From the NCBI GenBank assembly GCA_016235425.1, contig JACRLC010000045.1, forward strand, positions 26,561 through 90,560: a stretch of DNA of 64,000 nt. The letters are read 5' to 3'. This stretch comes from Chloroflexota bacterium (GTDB lineage: Bacteria > Chloroflexota > Anaerolineae > Anaerolineales > Villigracilaceae). Of this stretch, positions 33,340-42,309 are shown one piece after another (positions within the stretch are counted from its first letter, which is position 1; each line of letters begins with the position of its first letter). A program made the translations under genes and the position numbers. The notes beneath the pieces are model-generated. The model did no database searches and was not told where the DNA came from. It saw only the letters and a program-made list of their open reading frames with translations.

Positions 33340-34737
33340 TTAACTCAACAACCCTCTCGCAAAGGACAGGAACGCCTGCACATCGTTGAAATTGGTGACC
33401 ATGCCGACGGAGATCCTCACTGCGCCGCTGGATTTGCCGTCTATGCACTTGCGGAAGTCATCAATGGATAGTCTGTCTTGATGATTGGGCCTGGTGAAAC
33501 AGACGTCGAGTTCGACGCGGGAGATGCCGAGGGCGATTTCGCCTGCGCCGGGGTTGCAGAAACAGCCCGTGCGAAGCGAGATGTTGACTTTGTTGGCTTC
33601 GCTTTCGATGAAGCGATGATCGAGGGCGACGCCGTCTTTGTCGTAAAAGTTGACAGTCACTGCGCCGCCGCGGCCTTCAGTGGTGTTGGGGCCGAACAAG
33701 CGCACAAGCGGTTCCCCGTTGCTGTGTTTCATGGCAGTCAGGTTATCGAGGAGCCAGCCCGTGAGCGTGCGGACACGTTCCGAGATGACATCGCAGCCGA
33801 TGGATTCGATGTGCCTGAGTCCGATTTCGATGGCGGGGATATTCAAGTAATCGAGTGTGCCGTCTTCGAAGGCGGGTGCGCCATCGGCGAGATAATATTT
33901 GTCACCTTGCACGGAGGCGACGGTGATTGTCCCACCTGCGAACCAGGGGCGATGCAGCTTGGCAAGCGCGGATTTGCGCGCGAGCAATGCGCCGAGTCCC
34001 GTGGGATAGCCGAACATTTTGTAGAATGAAATCGGCGCAAAATCGGGCTTGACCTTGCCCAGGTCAAGTTTGTTGGTGGGGACGTACGCGGCCACGTCGA
34101 GGAGCACGTCCCAGCCGTGGGCGTGAGCCTTCTCGATCCATTCGAGCGGATGTTTGACCGAGGAGAAATTGGATTGCGCGGGATAGGCAAAAAGGTTGTG
34201 TCCGTTTGTCGAAGGCCGCGCCAGTTCGAGGTCCAGTTGTGAAGCGTCGATGCGCATGTCCGGGAGGCCGACGGGGATGTAGGTCACATTTGCGCCGCGG
34301 GCGTGGGCAAATTCCCGAATCCCATTGACGGAATTGTGGTTGTCGAAAGTGAGGAGGTAGCGTCCGTTTGGAAAGGGATACGACTCACCGACGAGTTTGA
34401 GCGCACCGCTGGCATTGGACGTGAAGATGGCGAGATATTCTTCGGGGTCGGCGTTGAAGAATTTGAGGATGTATTCGCGTGCGCTCTCGACGAGACGCGT
34501 AGCCGCGAGCGAAGTGGGATTGGATGAGTGCGGATTGCCATAGACGTGTTCGCCAAGCATTTGATGGTGCTTGCGAATCTGCGACTCTGCATAAATGCCG
34601 CCGCCCGTGTAATCGAGGTAGATGTGTTCGCCGAGGTCGAGACGGGCGTATTCGACTGTGCGGAGTTTATCTATGATTTCAGTTTCGGGGTAGGTTGGGT
34701 AGGCTTTGATGAAATCTATAAATTCAGGATTAGACAT
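33340..34737 (-). CDS. Class V aminotransferase / cysteine desulfurase-like protein
   Basis: PLP enzyme of 465 residues. The Schiff-base lysine is in SFYKMFGYPTGLG, and a C-terminal RTGCFCNPG supplies cysteines where desulfurases carry the persulfide-forming Cys. The start YLDYTGGGIYAESQIRKH and the EYLAIFTSNASGALKLVGES segment are close to the N-terminal domain of molybdenum-cofactor sulfurases, but the MOSC domain is absent. It could supply sulfur to a cofactor or be an aminotransferase of another kind. No molybdenum genes are adjacent. Confidence 0.82.
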   Translation of the reverse strand: MSNPEFIDFIKAYPTYPETEIIDKLRTVEYARLDLGEHIYLDYTGGGIYAESQIRKHHQMLGEHVYGNPHSSNPTSLAATRLVESAREYILKFFNADPEEYLAIFTSNASGALKLVGESYPFPNGRYLLTFDNHNSVNGIREFAHARGANVTYIPVGLPDMRIDASQLDLELARPSTNGHNLFAYPAQSNFSSVKHPLEWIEKAHAHGWDVLLDVAAYVPTNKLDLGKVKPDFAPISFYKMFGYPTGLGALLARKSALAKLHRPWFAGGTITVASVQGDKYYLADGAPAFEDGTLDYLNIPAIEIGLRHIESIGCDVISERVRTLTGWLLDNLTAMKHSNGEPLVRLFGPNTTEGRGGAVTVNFYDKDGVALDHRFIESEANKVNISLRTGCFCNPGAGEIALGISRVELDVCFTRPNHQDRLSIDDFRKCIDGKSSGAVRISVGMVTNFNDVQAFLSFARGLLS

Positions 34738-34810
34738 GGCGGGCTCTCCTGTGCCAATTTAACCACAGAAAAACCTTCTCGTTTTCACTTTCATCGCGCC
34801 AATATTGTAG

Positions 34811-35938
34811 TCAGGAATACTCGAAGTATTTTTTTAGATTAAGCATGTGCTTTTCGAGGAGGTGCCACGTCAATAAAGAGATAAGGATGGTGGCACCAAA
34901 TGTCAGCACGACATAGGCAGAATACATTTTCCATCCTCTGAGTTGGGTATGCCAGAGAATTTCCAAAAGGACGATTGCGACGGGTACGTGAAATAAATAC
35001 ATTGAATAGCTGTATTTGCCAAAAAACGTCAGGATTTTGTTTCGGAAAAATCCCCGAAACATTGTTGTTTCAGGATAGGTTACGAGAATTGCCACCAGCG
35101 CTGTTGAAAAAAGCGCGGCGACCGTAAACCTGCCCATTGTCAAAGCCATATAGTTGTAGTCGGGTTGGGAGCCTTGAGGAAATGGTCCGATAAACAGGAT
35201 GATGAACGTTAGTATCGCGGGCAGAAAGACGGGCATGGCGATTTTGCGAATCTGTTCCTTCCAGTTCGTCCAGGTGAATGCAATTGCCAGCATCCCTCCC
35301 ATGATCAAGCCTTCAAACCGGGTGATTGTGTTGTAGAAAAAAAATTTTGTGACCAGGTTTATGTCGTTGCTTAATAGGACCGCCGGTATGCGTGTGAGCA
35401 ATGAAAACAGGATGACGCCGGCGCTGATCTTCAAGAGGGTTTCCTTGCGTATGAAGTAAACAATGGCAGGCCATATTAAGTAGAACTGTTCCTCCACAGC
35501 CAGGGACCAGGTCACCTTTAGATGTTGGGTGAAATTAACGTCGCTGATAAGCTCCATCCAATTTTGCTGGTACAAAAGCAGGTAGGGAAGGGCGCGCGGT
35601 ATCTCAGGCGCGAAATCGGGATCCAGTACCGGGATAAAAAGGAGAATGACTGCAATACCAAGATAATACAGCGGAAAGATTCGCAAAATCCTGCGGACGT
35701 AGAAATTCTTGAAATAATTCTTTTCCTCTTTGGTCCGCAACAAAATGGAAGTGATCAGGAACCCGGACAGGACGAAGAAAATATCCACGCCCACCCAGCC
35801 AATTGACGTCAGGCTTGTGATAAAAAGCAGGATCGGATGCTGTGTAAAATTATTAGCCCTGCCAAATGTGTGCAGGGCGATCACGAGGATTATTGCAATC
35901 CCTCGCAAGCCATCCAGTTCTTTTAATCGTTCATTCAT
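34811..35938 (-). CDS. Acyltransferase 3 family membrane protein, copy 1
   Basis: OafA/YrhL-type O-acyltransferase of 375 residues with about ten membrane helices. Signature parts are ELDGLRGIAIILVIALHTFGR (conserved His), GWVGVDIFFVLSGFLITSILL, RILRIFPLYYLGI and WSLAVEEQFYLIWP. It should acetylate or acylate an envelope polysaccharide. The start at 35938 is chosen by comparison with the next gene, which begins with the same MNER-x-KELD. It is a tandem duplicate of the gene at 35993-37117; both end in LTWHLLEKHMLNLK. Confidence 0.92.
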   Translation of the reverse strand: MNERLKELDGLRGIAIILVIALHTFGRANNFTQHPILLFITSLTSIGWVGVDIFFVLSGFLITSILLRTKEEKNYFKNFYVRRILRIFPLYYLGIAVILLFIPVLDPDFAPEIPRALPYLLLYQQNWMELISDVNFTQHLKVTWSLAVEEQFYLIWPAIVYFIRKETLLKISAGVILFSLLTRIPAVLLSNDINLVTKFFFYNTITRFEGLIMGGMLAIAFTWTNWKEQIRKIAMPVFLPAILTFIILFIGPFPQGSQPDYNYMALTMGRFTVAALFSTALVAILVTYPETTMFRGFFRNKILTFFGKYSYSMYLFHVPVAIVLLEILWHTQLRGWKMYSAYVVLTFGATILISLLTWHLLEKHMLNLKKYFEYS

Positions 35939-35992
35939 GACGACCATTTCCTTTTCGCCGCGGAGATCCTTGTTGTGCCTGCGCTGGTGTGA

Positions 35993-37117
35993 TCATTTAT
36001 ACTCAAAATGCCTCTTCAGGTTAAGCATGTGCTTTTCGAGCAGATGCCATGTCAACAAAGAGGCCAGAATCGTAATGACATAGGCCAGCGCTGTATAGGA
36101 TACATACCCTTTCCATCCCCTGATCCCGGTGCGCCAGAGCGCTTCCAGAAGGAGTATCGAAATGGGCAAATGCAGCAGGTACATTGAATAACTGTATTTG
36201 CCAAAGAAGGCCAGCACGCTGTTTTGAAACACCCTGCGAATGGTGGATTTTTCAGGGTGAGTCATCAAAGTGGCGATCAGGGCGGCAGAGAAGACTGCCG
36301 CAAGTGTATAGACGCCAAGCGTAAGCGGAATGCTGCCGAGCGCCGGGTTGGTATTGGGGAATACTGAAATGCACAGGGCCACAAACGCAGAAAGAGCAGC
36401 AAGAAAAACGGGAAAAGAAATGGGTTGAAGACGCGCTTTCCAGGCTGGATTGGTGAATAAGGCCGCGAGCAGGGCGCCGGAAACGAGCTCTTCGAAGCGC
36501 GAGAAGGTATTCAGGTAGAAAAACCTTGTTATCAGAAAAGTATCGTCCCAGAGCAGGGTGCACGAAATGCGCGTGATGATCGAAAGCACAATAATGCCGA
36601 CGCTGATTTTTATCAGCGTTTCTCTGCGTGTGAAATAAACGACCGTCGGCCATATCAGGTAGAACTGTTCTTCAATGGCAAGTGACCAGGTGACGAATAA
36701 ATATGCGTTCAGCCCGGAACCGTCGGACAGGATCAACCAATTTTGCTGGTACAGAAGAAGAAACGGGATCGCGTGTGGTACCCTGGCCGTATACTCAGGA
36801 TCGAGAATTGGGGTAAAGAAAAGTATGAGTGTTATGCAAATGTAGTACAGCGGAAAAATTCTCAAAGCCCGCCGCATGTAAAAATTCTTGAAGTAGTTTT
36901 TATCGTCCCTGGTTCGCAGGAGAATGGATGTGATCAGAAAGCCGGAAAGGACGAAGAAGATGTCCACGCCGACCCAGCCAAACGCGATCATGTTGCTGAT
37001 GAAATACAGGGTTTCATGATGTGTAAAACTGTTTGCCCGTTTAAGAGTGTGCGCGGCTATGACAAGGATGATCGCGATTCCTCGAAGGCTGTCCAATTCC
37101 TTTGTGCGTTCATTCAT
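35993..37117 (-). CDS. Acyltransferase 3 family membrane protein, copy 2
   Basis: Second OafA/YrhL-type acyltransferase, 374 residues, closely similar to the gene immediately downstream (shared MNER-x-KELD-x-LRGIAIILVIA start, GWVGVDIFFVLSGFLITSILLRT loop, WSLAIEEQFYLIWPTVVYF and the C-terminal LLTWHLLEKHMLNLK). The two differ most in the middle helices, where substrate preference is likely to be set. Same strand with a 55-base gap, so a common transcript is probable. Confidence 0.92.
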   Translation of the reverse strand: MNERTKELDSLRGIAIILVIAAHTLKRANSFTHHETLYFISNMIAFGWVGVDIFFVLSGFLITSILLRTRDDKNYFKNFYMRRALRIFPLYYICITLILFFTPILDPEYTARVPHAIPFLLLYQQNWLILSDGSGLNAYLFVTWSLAIEEQFYLIWPTVVYFTRRETLIKISVGIIVLSIITRISCTLLWDDTFLITRFFYLNTFSRFEELVSGALLAALFTNPAWKARLQPISFPVFLAALSAFVALCISVFPNTNPALGSIPLTLGVYTLAAVFSAALIATLMTHPEKSTIRRVFQNSVLAFFGKYSYSMYLLHLPISILLLEALWRTGIRGWKGYVSYTALAYVITILASLLTWHLLEKHMLNLKRHFEYK

Positions 37118-37173
37118 AAAGAGAAATTCCTTTGGCTGGTGATGGCTGATTTTAATGCCAAACCATGTATTTG

Positions 37174-37206
37174 TAACGAAAAGTCCCCGTCCTAAAGACG
37201 GGGACT
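37174..37206 (-). terminator. Terminator of the ABC exporter operon
   Basis: Perfect 10-base stem AGTCCCCGTC / GACGGGGACT, loop of 5, followed on the minus strand by TTTTCGTT; 17 bases after the stop of the second exporter subunit. Confidence 0.85.
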
Positions 37207-37222
37207 GCGGGTTGTGTTTCGA

Positions 37223-39241
37223 TTACTTCACCATTTCCATCTCTTCCTGCTTCTTGAACTGGCTCATGTACAACTCGTAATAGAAGCCTTCTCTTGCAAG
37301 CAGTTCGTCGTGTACCCCGCGTTCGATGATCTGACCATCCTTGAGCACGAGGATCATATCCGCGTTGCGGATGGTGGAAAGGCGGTGGGCGATGACGAAG
37401 GATGTGCGTCCCTCGAGGAGCTGGTCGAATGCCTTTTGGATGAGACGCTCGGTTCGTGTGTCTACACTTGAAGTTGCTTCATCCAAAATGAGGATGCGCG
37501 GGTCTGCGAGAGCGGCGCGTGCAATCGAGAGCAACTGCCTCTGGCCCTGACTCAAGCCCGAGCCGCGTTCACCCAACACGGTCTGATATTTTTCGGGCAG
37601 GCGTTCGATGAACGAATCGGCGTTGGCGAGCTTGATGGCGGACATGACTTCTTCGTCCGTGGCGCTGGGTTTGCCGAAGCGGACGTTTTCCATGACGCTC
37701 TGGCTGAAGAGGAACGTATCCTGCAACACAATGCCAATCTGGCGGCGCAAGGATTCGGCAGTGACATCGCGCACGTCAATACCGTCAATCTTGACCGAGC
37801 CGTGCGTCACGTCGTAGAAGCGCGGGAGCAGGTTGATGATGGTCGTCTTGCCTGCGCCTGTCGGGCCGACAATTGCGATGGTTTGACCGGCATCCGCGCC
37901 AAAGGTGACTTTGTTGAGCACAGGCACGCCGTCTTCATATTCGTGTGAGACTTCGTTGAACTCGACTTTGCCTTTGATCTGCGGCATTTCCTTCGCACCG
38001 GGCTTGTCAACGACTGCGGGCTTTTCGTCGAGAATGTTGAAGATGCGCTCGCCGCCTGCGATGGCGTTCTGGATGTTCGTCCACAGCACGGCGATTTGTT
38101 GGATTGGCTGATTGAAGCGTTGGACGTAGGCAAGGAAGGTCACGACGAGGCCGAGAGTGACTGCCGTGCCGAAGAGCGTCGTTCCTTTCAGCAAATACCA
38201 TCCGCCCACGCCAGTGACAATGGCAAGACCCACGTACGAGAAGGCTTCCAGCGTCGGCGCAAGTGCGGAAGTGTAAGCGACTGCACGCACGTTGGCGTCG
38301 CGGTTGGCGGCGTTGACTTCCTTGAACTGTTCGATATTTTCGTCCGCGCGGTTGAAGGCCTGCACTTCGCGCACGGAGGCGATGGATTCCTGCAACTCGG
38401 CATTGACGTTGCCAATCTCTTCGCGGCTCTTGCGGAAAGCTTTGCGCGCCTGCTCGGAGAAATACAGCGTGGCGATGAACATCAGCGGCGAAACTGAGAG
38501 CGAGAGCAGCGCGAACGGCAGGTTGGTGGTCAGCATGTTGTAGGCCACCCAAAAGAGCAGGAGGATGCCGCTGAATACGTTGACGAGTGCGAACGAAAAC
38601 GCCTGTTCGATGGCGGTCGTGTCGTTGGTGATACGGCTCATCAGGTCGCCTGCCTCGTGTTCGGCGTAGTAACTGAGCGAGAGCTGGTGTAACTTCTCGA
38701 ACACTTCCACGCGCAGGACGCGCAAGACGTGCTGGCCTGTCCACGCCATGGCGAAGAAGGTCGCGCCCATCAATACAGAGCCTGTCACAAACAAGGTGAC
38801 GACAATCAGAATGAGACGGAACAAGGCGGCAATGCGTTCGTCATTCGTCGCGGTTGCAATGTCAGGCACTTCGTATCCGCCGGCATGAAAGGCTTTGTAG
38901 ATCAGTCCGCGCGTGAATGTCAGCGAGGACGGGTCGGTTGTCGTCAGCCAACAGCTTGAAGCCTGCGCCTCGGATTGTGACCCGCTGTCAGGGCCGAATG
39001 AGGCGAAGCTTCCAAAAGCGGAGGCGCCAGCAGGGACGAGGAAACAGTCCGTGGCCTGGCCAGTCAGTTCGGGAGTCGTCACTTGAGTCCACGTGGAAAT
39101 GACGACGAAAAAGACGGCGAGCAAAATCATGTACCAGAAGCGGCTGAAATATCCGCCGAGGCGCGCCAGGGTTTCGCCCAGGTTGCGCGGCTTGAGGGTT
39201 TCCTGGTTAAGCATTCCGCCGACGCGGTGACCACCCATCAT
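37223..39241 (-). CDS. ABC exporter half-transporter, consensus-ATPase subunit
   Basis: Half-transporter of 672 residues: six-helix type 1 exporter domain then a nucleotide-binding domain with Walker A GPTGAGKTT, signature LSQGQ, Walker B ILILDEATSSVD and an intact H-loop (VIAHRLST). It keeps the catalytic glutamate, but its signature deviates from LSGGQ. The partner encoded just upstream has the opposite pattern, so together they form one normal and one degenerate ATP site, as in TM287/288-type heterodimers. The helix 1-2 loop carries an extra outside segment of about 60 residues with two cysteines. ATG at 39241, preceded by GGGAGGG. Confidence 0.9.
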   Translation of the reverse strand: MMGGHRVGGMLNQETLKPRNLGETLARLGGYFSRFWYMILLAVFFVVISTWTQVTTPELTGQATDCFLVPAGASAFGSFASFGPDSGSQSEAQASSCWLTTTDPSSLTFTRGLIYKAFHAGGYEVPDIATATNDERIAALFRLILIVVTLFVTGSVLMGATFFAMAWTGQHVLRVLRVEVFEKLHQLSLSYYAEHEAGDLMSRITNDTTAIEQAFSFALVNVFSGILLLFWVAYNMLTTNLPFALLSLSVSPLMFIATLYFSEQARKAFRKSREEIGNVNAELQESIASVREVQAFNRADENIEQFKEVNAANRDANVRAVAYTSALAPTLEAFSYVGLAIVTGVGGWYLLKGTTLFGTAVTLGLVVTFLAYVQRFNQPIQQIAVLWTNIQNAIAGGERIFNILDEKPAVVDKPGAKEMPQIKGKVEFNEVSHEYEDGVPVLNKVTFGADAGQTIAIVGPTGAGKTTIINLLPRFYDVTHGSVKIDGIDVRDVTAESLRRQIGIVLQDTFLFSQSVMENVRFGKPSATDEEVMSAIKLANADSFIERLPEKYQTVLGERGSGLSQGQRQLLSIARAALADPRILILDEATSSVDTRTERLIQKAFDQLLEGRTSFVIAHRLSTIRNADMILVLKDGQIIERGVHDELLAREGFYYELYMSQFKKQEEMEMVK

Positions 39242-39251
39242 AGTGTCACCC

Positions 39252-39440
39252 TCCCCATTTGAATCATGTCGTTGCGAGGGCTGGTGGTTGAGTAGCCGCA
39301 CTTTGGCGTATCGAAACCCAGCCCGAAGCAATCTCCTGTTTGACGGGATAATCTCATCGATGAGTTTTCACCTTCTAATCGGGGATTGCTTCGTCGCAAA
39401 GAACGCTCCTCGCAACGACATTTGAAATTTCTATTTTTCA
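39252..39440. repeat. Interspersed repeat between the exporter subunits
   Basis: Contains a decayed GGTTGAGTAGCC...GGCGTATCGAAACC palindrome (39283-39322) and a CGAAGCAATCTCC / GGGGATTGCTTCGTCGC inverted pair (39332-39410), with GTTGCGAGG (39272-39280) facing CCTCGCAAC (39409-39417). This is a common type of interspersed GTTGCGAG-GAAGCAATC element. Confidence 0.65.
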
Positions 39441-39451
39441 TGTTCATGTGA

Positions 39452-41401
39452 TTAACCTTGAACGTTCTGTGATTCTGGTAAGAGCTGCGAATTGTAAATT
39501 TCTGCATAGATTGGTTCTTCTTCCATAAGGTCTGCGTGTTTGCCTTGCGCGACGACTTCGCCTTTATCGAGCACGAGGATTTTATCGGCGTTGATAACGG
39601 TGCTGATGCGCTGCGCGATGACGAAGGATGTGCGGCCTTTCATGAGCGTGTCGAGCGCGGACTGGATTTGCGCTTCGGTGTTGAGGTCAACCGATGAAGT
39701 GGAGTCATCGAGGATGAGGATGCGCGGGTTGAGCAGGAGCGCGCGTGCGATGGCGACGCGTTGCTTTTGTCCGCCGGAGAGTGTGGTGCCGCGCTCGCCG
39801 ACGTGCGAGTCGTAGCCTTCGGGGAAGGAGATGATGAAGTCGTGCGCGGCCGCGGCTTTTGCGGCGGCCTGGATTTCTTCGAGCGTTGCGTCGGGTTTGC
39901 CGAAGGCGATGTTCTCGCGGATGCTTCCGCTGAAGAGGGTCGTTTCCTGCAAAACGATTCCGATTTGCGAACGGAGCGAATCGAGAGTCACATCACGCAG
40001 GTCGTGACCGTCAATGGTGATCGAGCCTTCGCTTGGGTCGTAGAAGCGCGGCAGTAAATTGATAATGGTCGTCTTGCCTGAACCCGTTGCGCCGAGCAAT
40101 GCAATCGATTCGCCTGCCTGCGCTTCAAATGAAACCTTATTCAGCACGGGTTCGCCGCCGCTGAAATATCGGAAGGTCACGTTATCGAATTTCACGCTGC
40201 CTTGTACATTGGGCAGTTTGGCTGCATTTGGCTTGTCTACGATGTCACTCTTGGCGTCGAGGATTTCAAAGATGCGTTCCGCGGAGGCGGAGGCCTGTCC
40301 CATTTGCGTGATGATCATGCCGAACATCATGATTGGGAAAAACAGGTACATCAAATACAGCGAGAACTCCTGCCATTCGCCGAGCGTGAGCAGGCCCGTG
40401 ATGATCTGTTTGCCGCCCACATAAAGGATCGCGGCTTGTCCGAGATTTGCAATCATAAACACAAGCGGGAACATAAATGTGAATAGCCGTGAGACCGCGA
40501 TGGATTGCTCCATCGTGTCATCCGCGGCATTGCGAAATTTTTTCTGTTGTTCCTTCTCGCGCGTAAAAGCCTTGATCACTTTGATGCCCGCCAGATTTTC
40601 CTGCAACACCGTGTTCAAGTGCGAAAGTTTTTGCTGCACTTTTGTGAACATCGGCTGGGCAAGACTGGCAAACACACCGAACAACACAATCGCAATCGGC
40701 AGGATTGGCATGGCCGTCCACGCCAATGCAACATTGGACGAGAACAAAATAATGACCGTGCCAATGATTAAAATCAGCGCGCCGACGAGTTGCAAGAGTC
40801 CCTGCCCGATAAACAAACGGACTTTCTCAACATCGTCTGTGGCGCGAACCATCAACTGGCCTGTCTGGTTTTTATCGTGATACGAAAACGACAAATTTTG
40901 AATCTTCGCGTACAGGTCATTTCGCAGATCGTACGCGACCGCCTGCGAATTTTTCTCCGCCCAAAACGCCTGAAGGAAGGAGAACAAACCGCGTAAGACG
41001 GCGAATACGATGATGGCAACGAGAGCGGTGATCAATGCCTGCGGCGCTTGATTTAGATCCGCTTCAAGCTGGACTTTGAGCTGGTCAAGCGTTAATGAGC
41101 TTGGTCTACCCGTGAGCTCCAGAATCTTCGGCAATGCCGCGCCGACGAAGTTCGCGGGGATTTTATCGAGCGCCTGCAAAATCTGGTCGGCGATGAATCC
41201 GCTCGTCACCGCGTCGATGACGTTGCGAATCATGCGCGGCACAGCCAGTTGCGATAACGTCGCGATGATGAGAAAAACATACGGTAAAGCGGCCTGTTGC
41301 TTGTAATGCGTCAGGTAGCGGATGGCGCGTCCAATGCCCTTGAAGGAGGGGCGCTGGCCGCCGCGTCCGCGGGATGCGGGGCGGGTTATGGTTGCTTGCA
41401 T
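39452..41401 (-). CDS. ABC exporter half-transporter, degenerate-site subunit
   Basis: Half-transporter of 649 residues, six-helix exporter domain plus nucleotide-binding domain with Walker A GATGSGKTT and a canonical LSGGQ signature. The Walker B region reads ILILDDSTSSVD, with Asp in place of the catalytic Glu, and the H-loop reads VIAQRIS, with Gln in place of His. These are the two hallmark changes of the degenerate site in heterodimeric exporters. The ATG at 41401 follows AGGAGA; an upstream extension is repeat-derived. It lies between the MarR gene and the partner subunit on the same strand. Confidence 0.92.
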   Translation of the reverse strand: MQATITRPASRGRGGQRPSFKGIGRAIRYLTHYKQQAALPYVFLIIATLSQLAVPRMIRNVIDAVTSGFIADQILQALDKIPANFVGAALPKILELTGRPSSLTLDQLKVQLEADLNQAPQALITALVAIIVFAVLRGLFSFLQAFWAEKNSQAVAYDLRNDLYAKIQNLSFSYHDKNQTGQLMVRATDDVEKVRLFIGQGLLQLVGALILIIGTVIILFSSNVALAWTAMPILPIAIVLFGVFASLAQPMFTKVQQKLSHLNTVLQENLAGIKVIKAFTREKEQQKKFRNAADDTMEQSIAVSRLFTFMFPLVFMIANLGQAAILYVGGKQIITGLLTLGEWQEFSLYLMYLFFPIMMFGMIITQMGQASASAERIFEILDAKSDIVDKPNAAKLPNVQGSVKFDNVTFRYFSGGEPVLNKVSFEAQAGESIALLGATGSGKTTIINLLPRFYDPSEGSITIDGHDLRDVTLDSLRSQIGIVLQETTLFSGSIRENIAFGKPDATLEEIQAAAKAAAAHDFIISFPEGYDSHVGERGTTLSGGQKQRVAIARALLLNPRILILDDSTSSVDLNTEAQIQSALDTLMKGRTSFVIAQRISTVINADKILVLDKGEVVAQGKHADLMEEEPIYAEIYNSQLLPESQNVQG

Positions 41402-41704
41402 AGGTCTCCTGTTGGTAATTGGTAAATGGTAAGTAGAGATTAGAGATTGGAGATTGAGGCCGGTGGTCGAGTAGCCCCGAATGTACTTTGAGGGGCGTAT
41501 CGAGACCACCATGTTTGAAGTAAAGTCTAAGTTTTCATGTAACGCGTTGGTTTCCCCCTGCGGGGACTTTGGGATACGGGCTGGGAAGAGCACACTTCGA
41601 CAGGCTCAGTGCGCCGCCCAGCCCTACTCGTCCAACGGATTACTCTTGAAAATACCAAGTGATTGTGTAGAAATTATGTTGAAAGGCGGGATGCTTTGCG
41701 GAGA
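41402..41704. repeat. 303-bp gap with a long palindromic repeat
   Basis: 41462-41510 repeats the palindrome of 3650-3698 (arms GGTGGTCGAGTAGCCCC and GGGGCGTATCGAGACCACC). Then CCCTGCGGGGAC and an ACTTCGACAGGCTCAGTGCG unit (41591-41611) inside a decayed partner ending CCTACTCGTCCAACGGA. It separates marR from the exporter genes and could attenuate the transcript. Confidence 0.75.
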
Positions 41705-42154
41705 TCATTTTTTCTCTTCCAGGCGTTGAGCGGCTTCTGTGAGAATCGCCAGTGCTTCACTCACTTTGACTCTTTCCTCGGTAGATAGATTTTTCACCAA
41801 ATCATCCATCCAGCGATGACGTTCCTGAATCCCTTGCACGACGAAAGACCGGCCTTGGTCGGTCAGATTCAGTACTTTCGCGCGTCGGTCGGATGGATCT
41901 TCGGTACGCTCGAGATAGCCCGATTGCACAAGTTTATCCACCAGTTGACTGGCGGCCGCGTTGGTGATGTCGAAGCGTTCGCTGATATCCGACACGCCGC
42001 ATGCGCCTTTATGATGCAACTGCATTAGGATGCTGAACTGCGGCATCGAGAGTCCCGTGGACTTGGCAAAGTGACTCCATCCGCGCATCGAACGATGCAT
42101 GAAAATATCCATCCACTGGCGGGTGATTTGGGAAAACTGGACTTTTTCAGTCAT
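41705..42154 (-). CDS. MarR family transcriptional regulator
   Basis: Winged-helix regulator of 149 residues. The HTH lies in GVSDISERFDITNAAASQLVDKLVQSGYLERTEDPSDRRAKVLNLTDQG, with the typical D-x-R-[AS] wing. It begins directly upstream of two exporter subunit genes on the same strand and is preceded by a perfect operator-like inverted repeat, so it probably represses itself and the exporter until a ligand (likely the exported compound) binds. Confidence 0.92.
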   Translation of the reverse strand: MTEKVQFSQITRQWMDIFMHRSMRGWSHFAKSTGLSMPQFSILMQLHHKGACGVSDISERFDITNAAASQLVDKLVQSGYLERTEDPSDRRAKVLNLTDQGRSFVVQGIQERHRWMDDLVKNLSTEERVKVSEALAILTEAAQRLEEKK

Positions 42155-42206
42155 AGTTAAGCCTTCTTTTTAGTTAAGCAGGCTTAACTATATGCAAAAG
42201 TTAAGT
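42155..42206 (-). promoter_or_regulatory. MarR operator region
   Basis: A perfect inverted repeat TAGTTAAGCAGGCTTAACTA (42171-42190) lies 16 bases before the marR ATG. A further AGTTAAGCC half site touches the ATG (42155-42163) and an AAGTTAAGT half site is at 42199-42207. Palindromes of this size and placement are typical MarR autoregulatory operators. Confidence 0.8.
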
Positions 42207-42255
42207 AAAGTCAAGGTAGGAGAGGTAAGAGGAATGTTAGAGAATTTGGAAAATC

Positions 42256-42286
42256 AAAGAGCGCGGACATTTGATCCGCGCTCTTT
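42256..42286 (-). terminator. Terminator of the M1 peptidase gene
   Basis: Perfect 12-base stem AAAGAGCGCGGA / TCCGCGCTCTTT with a 7-base loop, then GATTTTCC on the minus strand, 23 bases after the peptidase stop. Confidence 0.85.
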
Positions 42287-42309
42287 GTATACAACATGTT
42301 TCTTGATTT

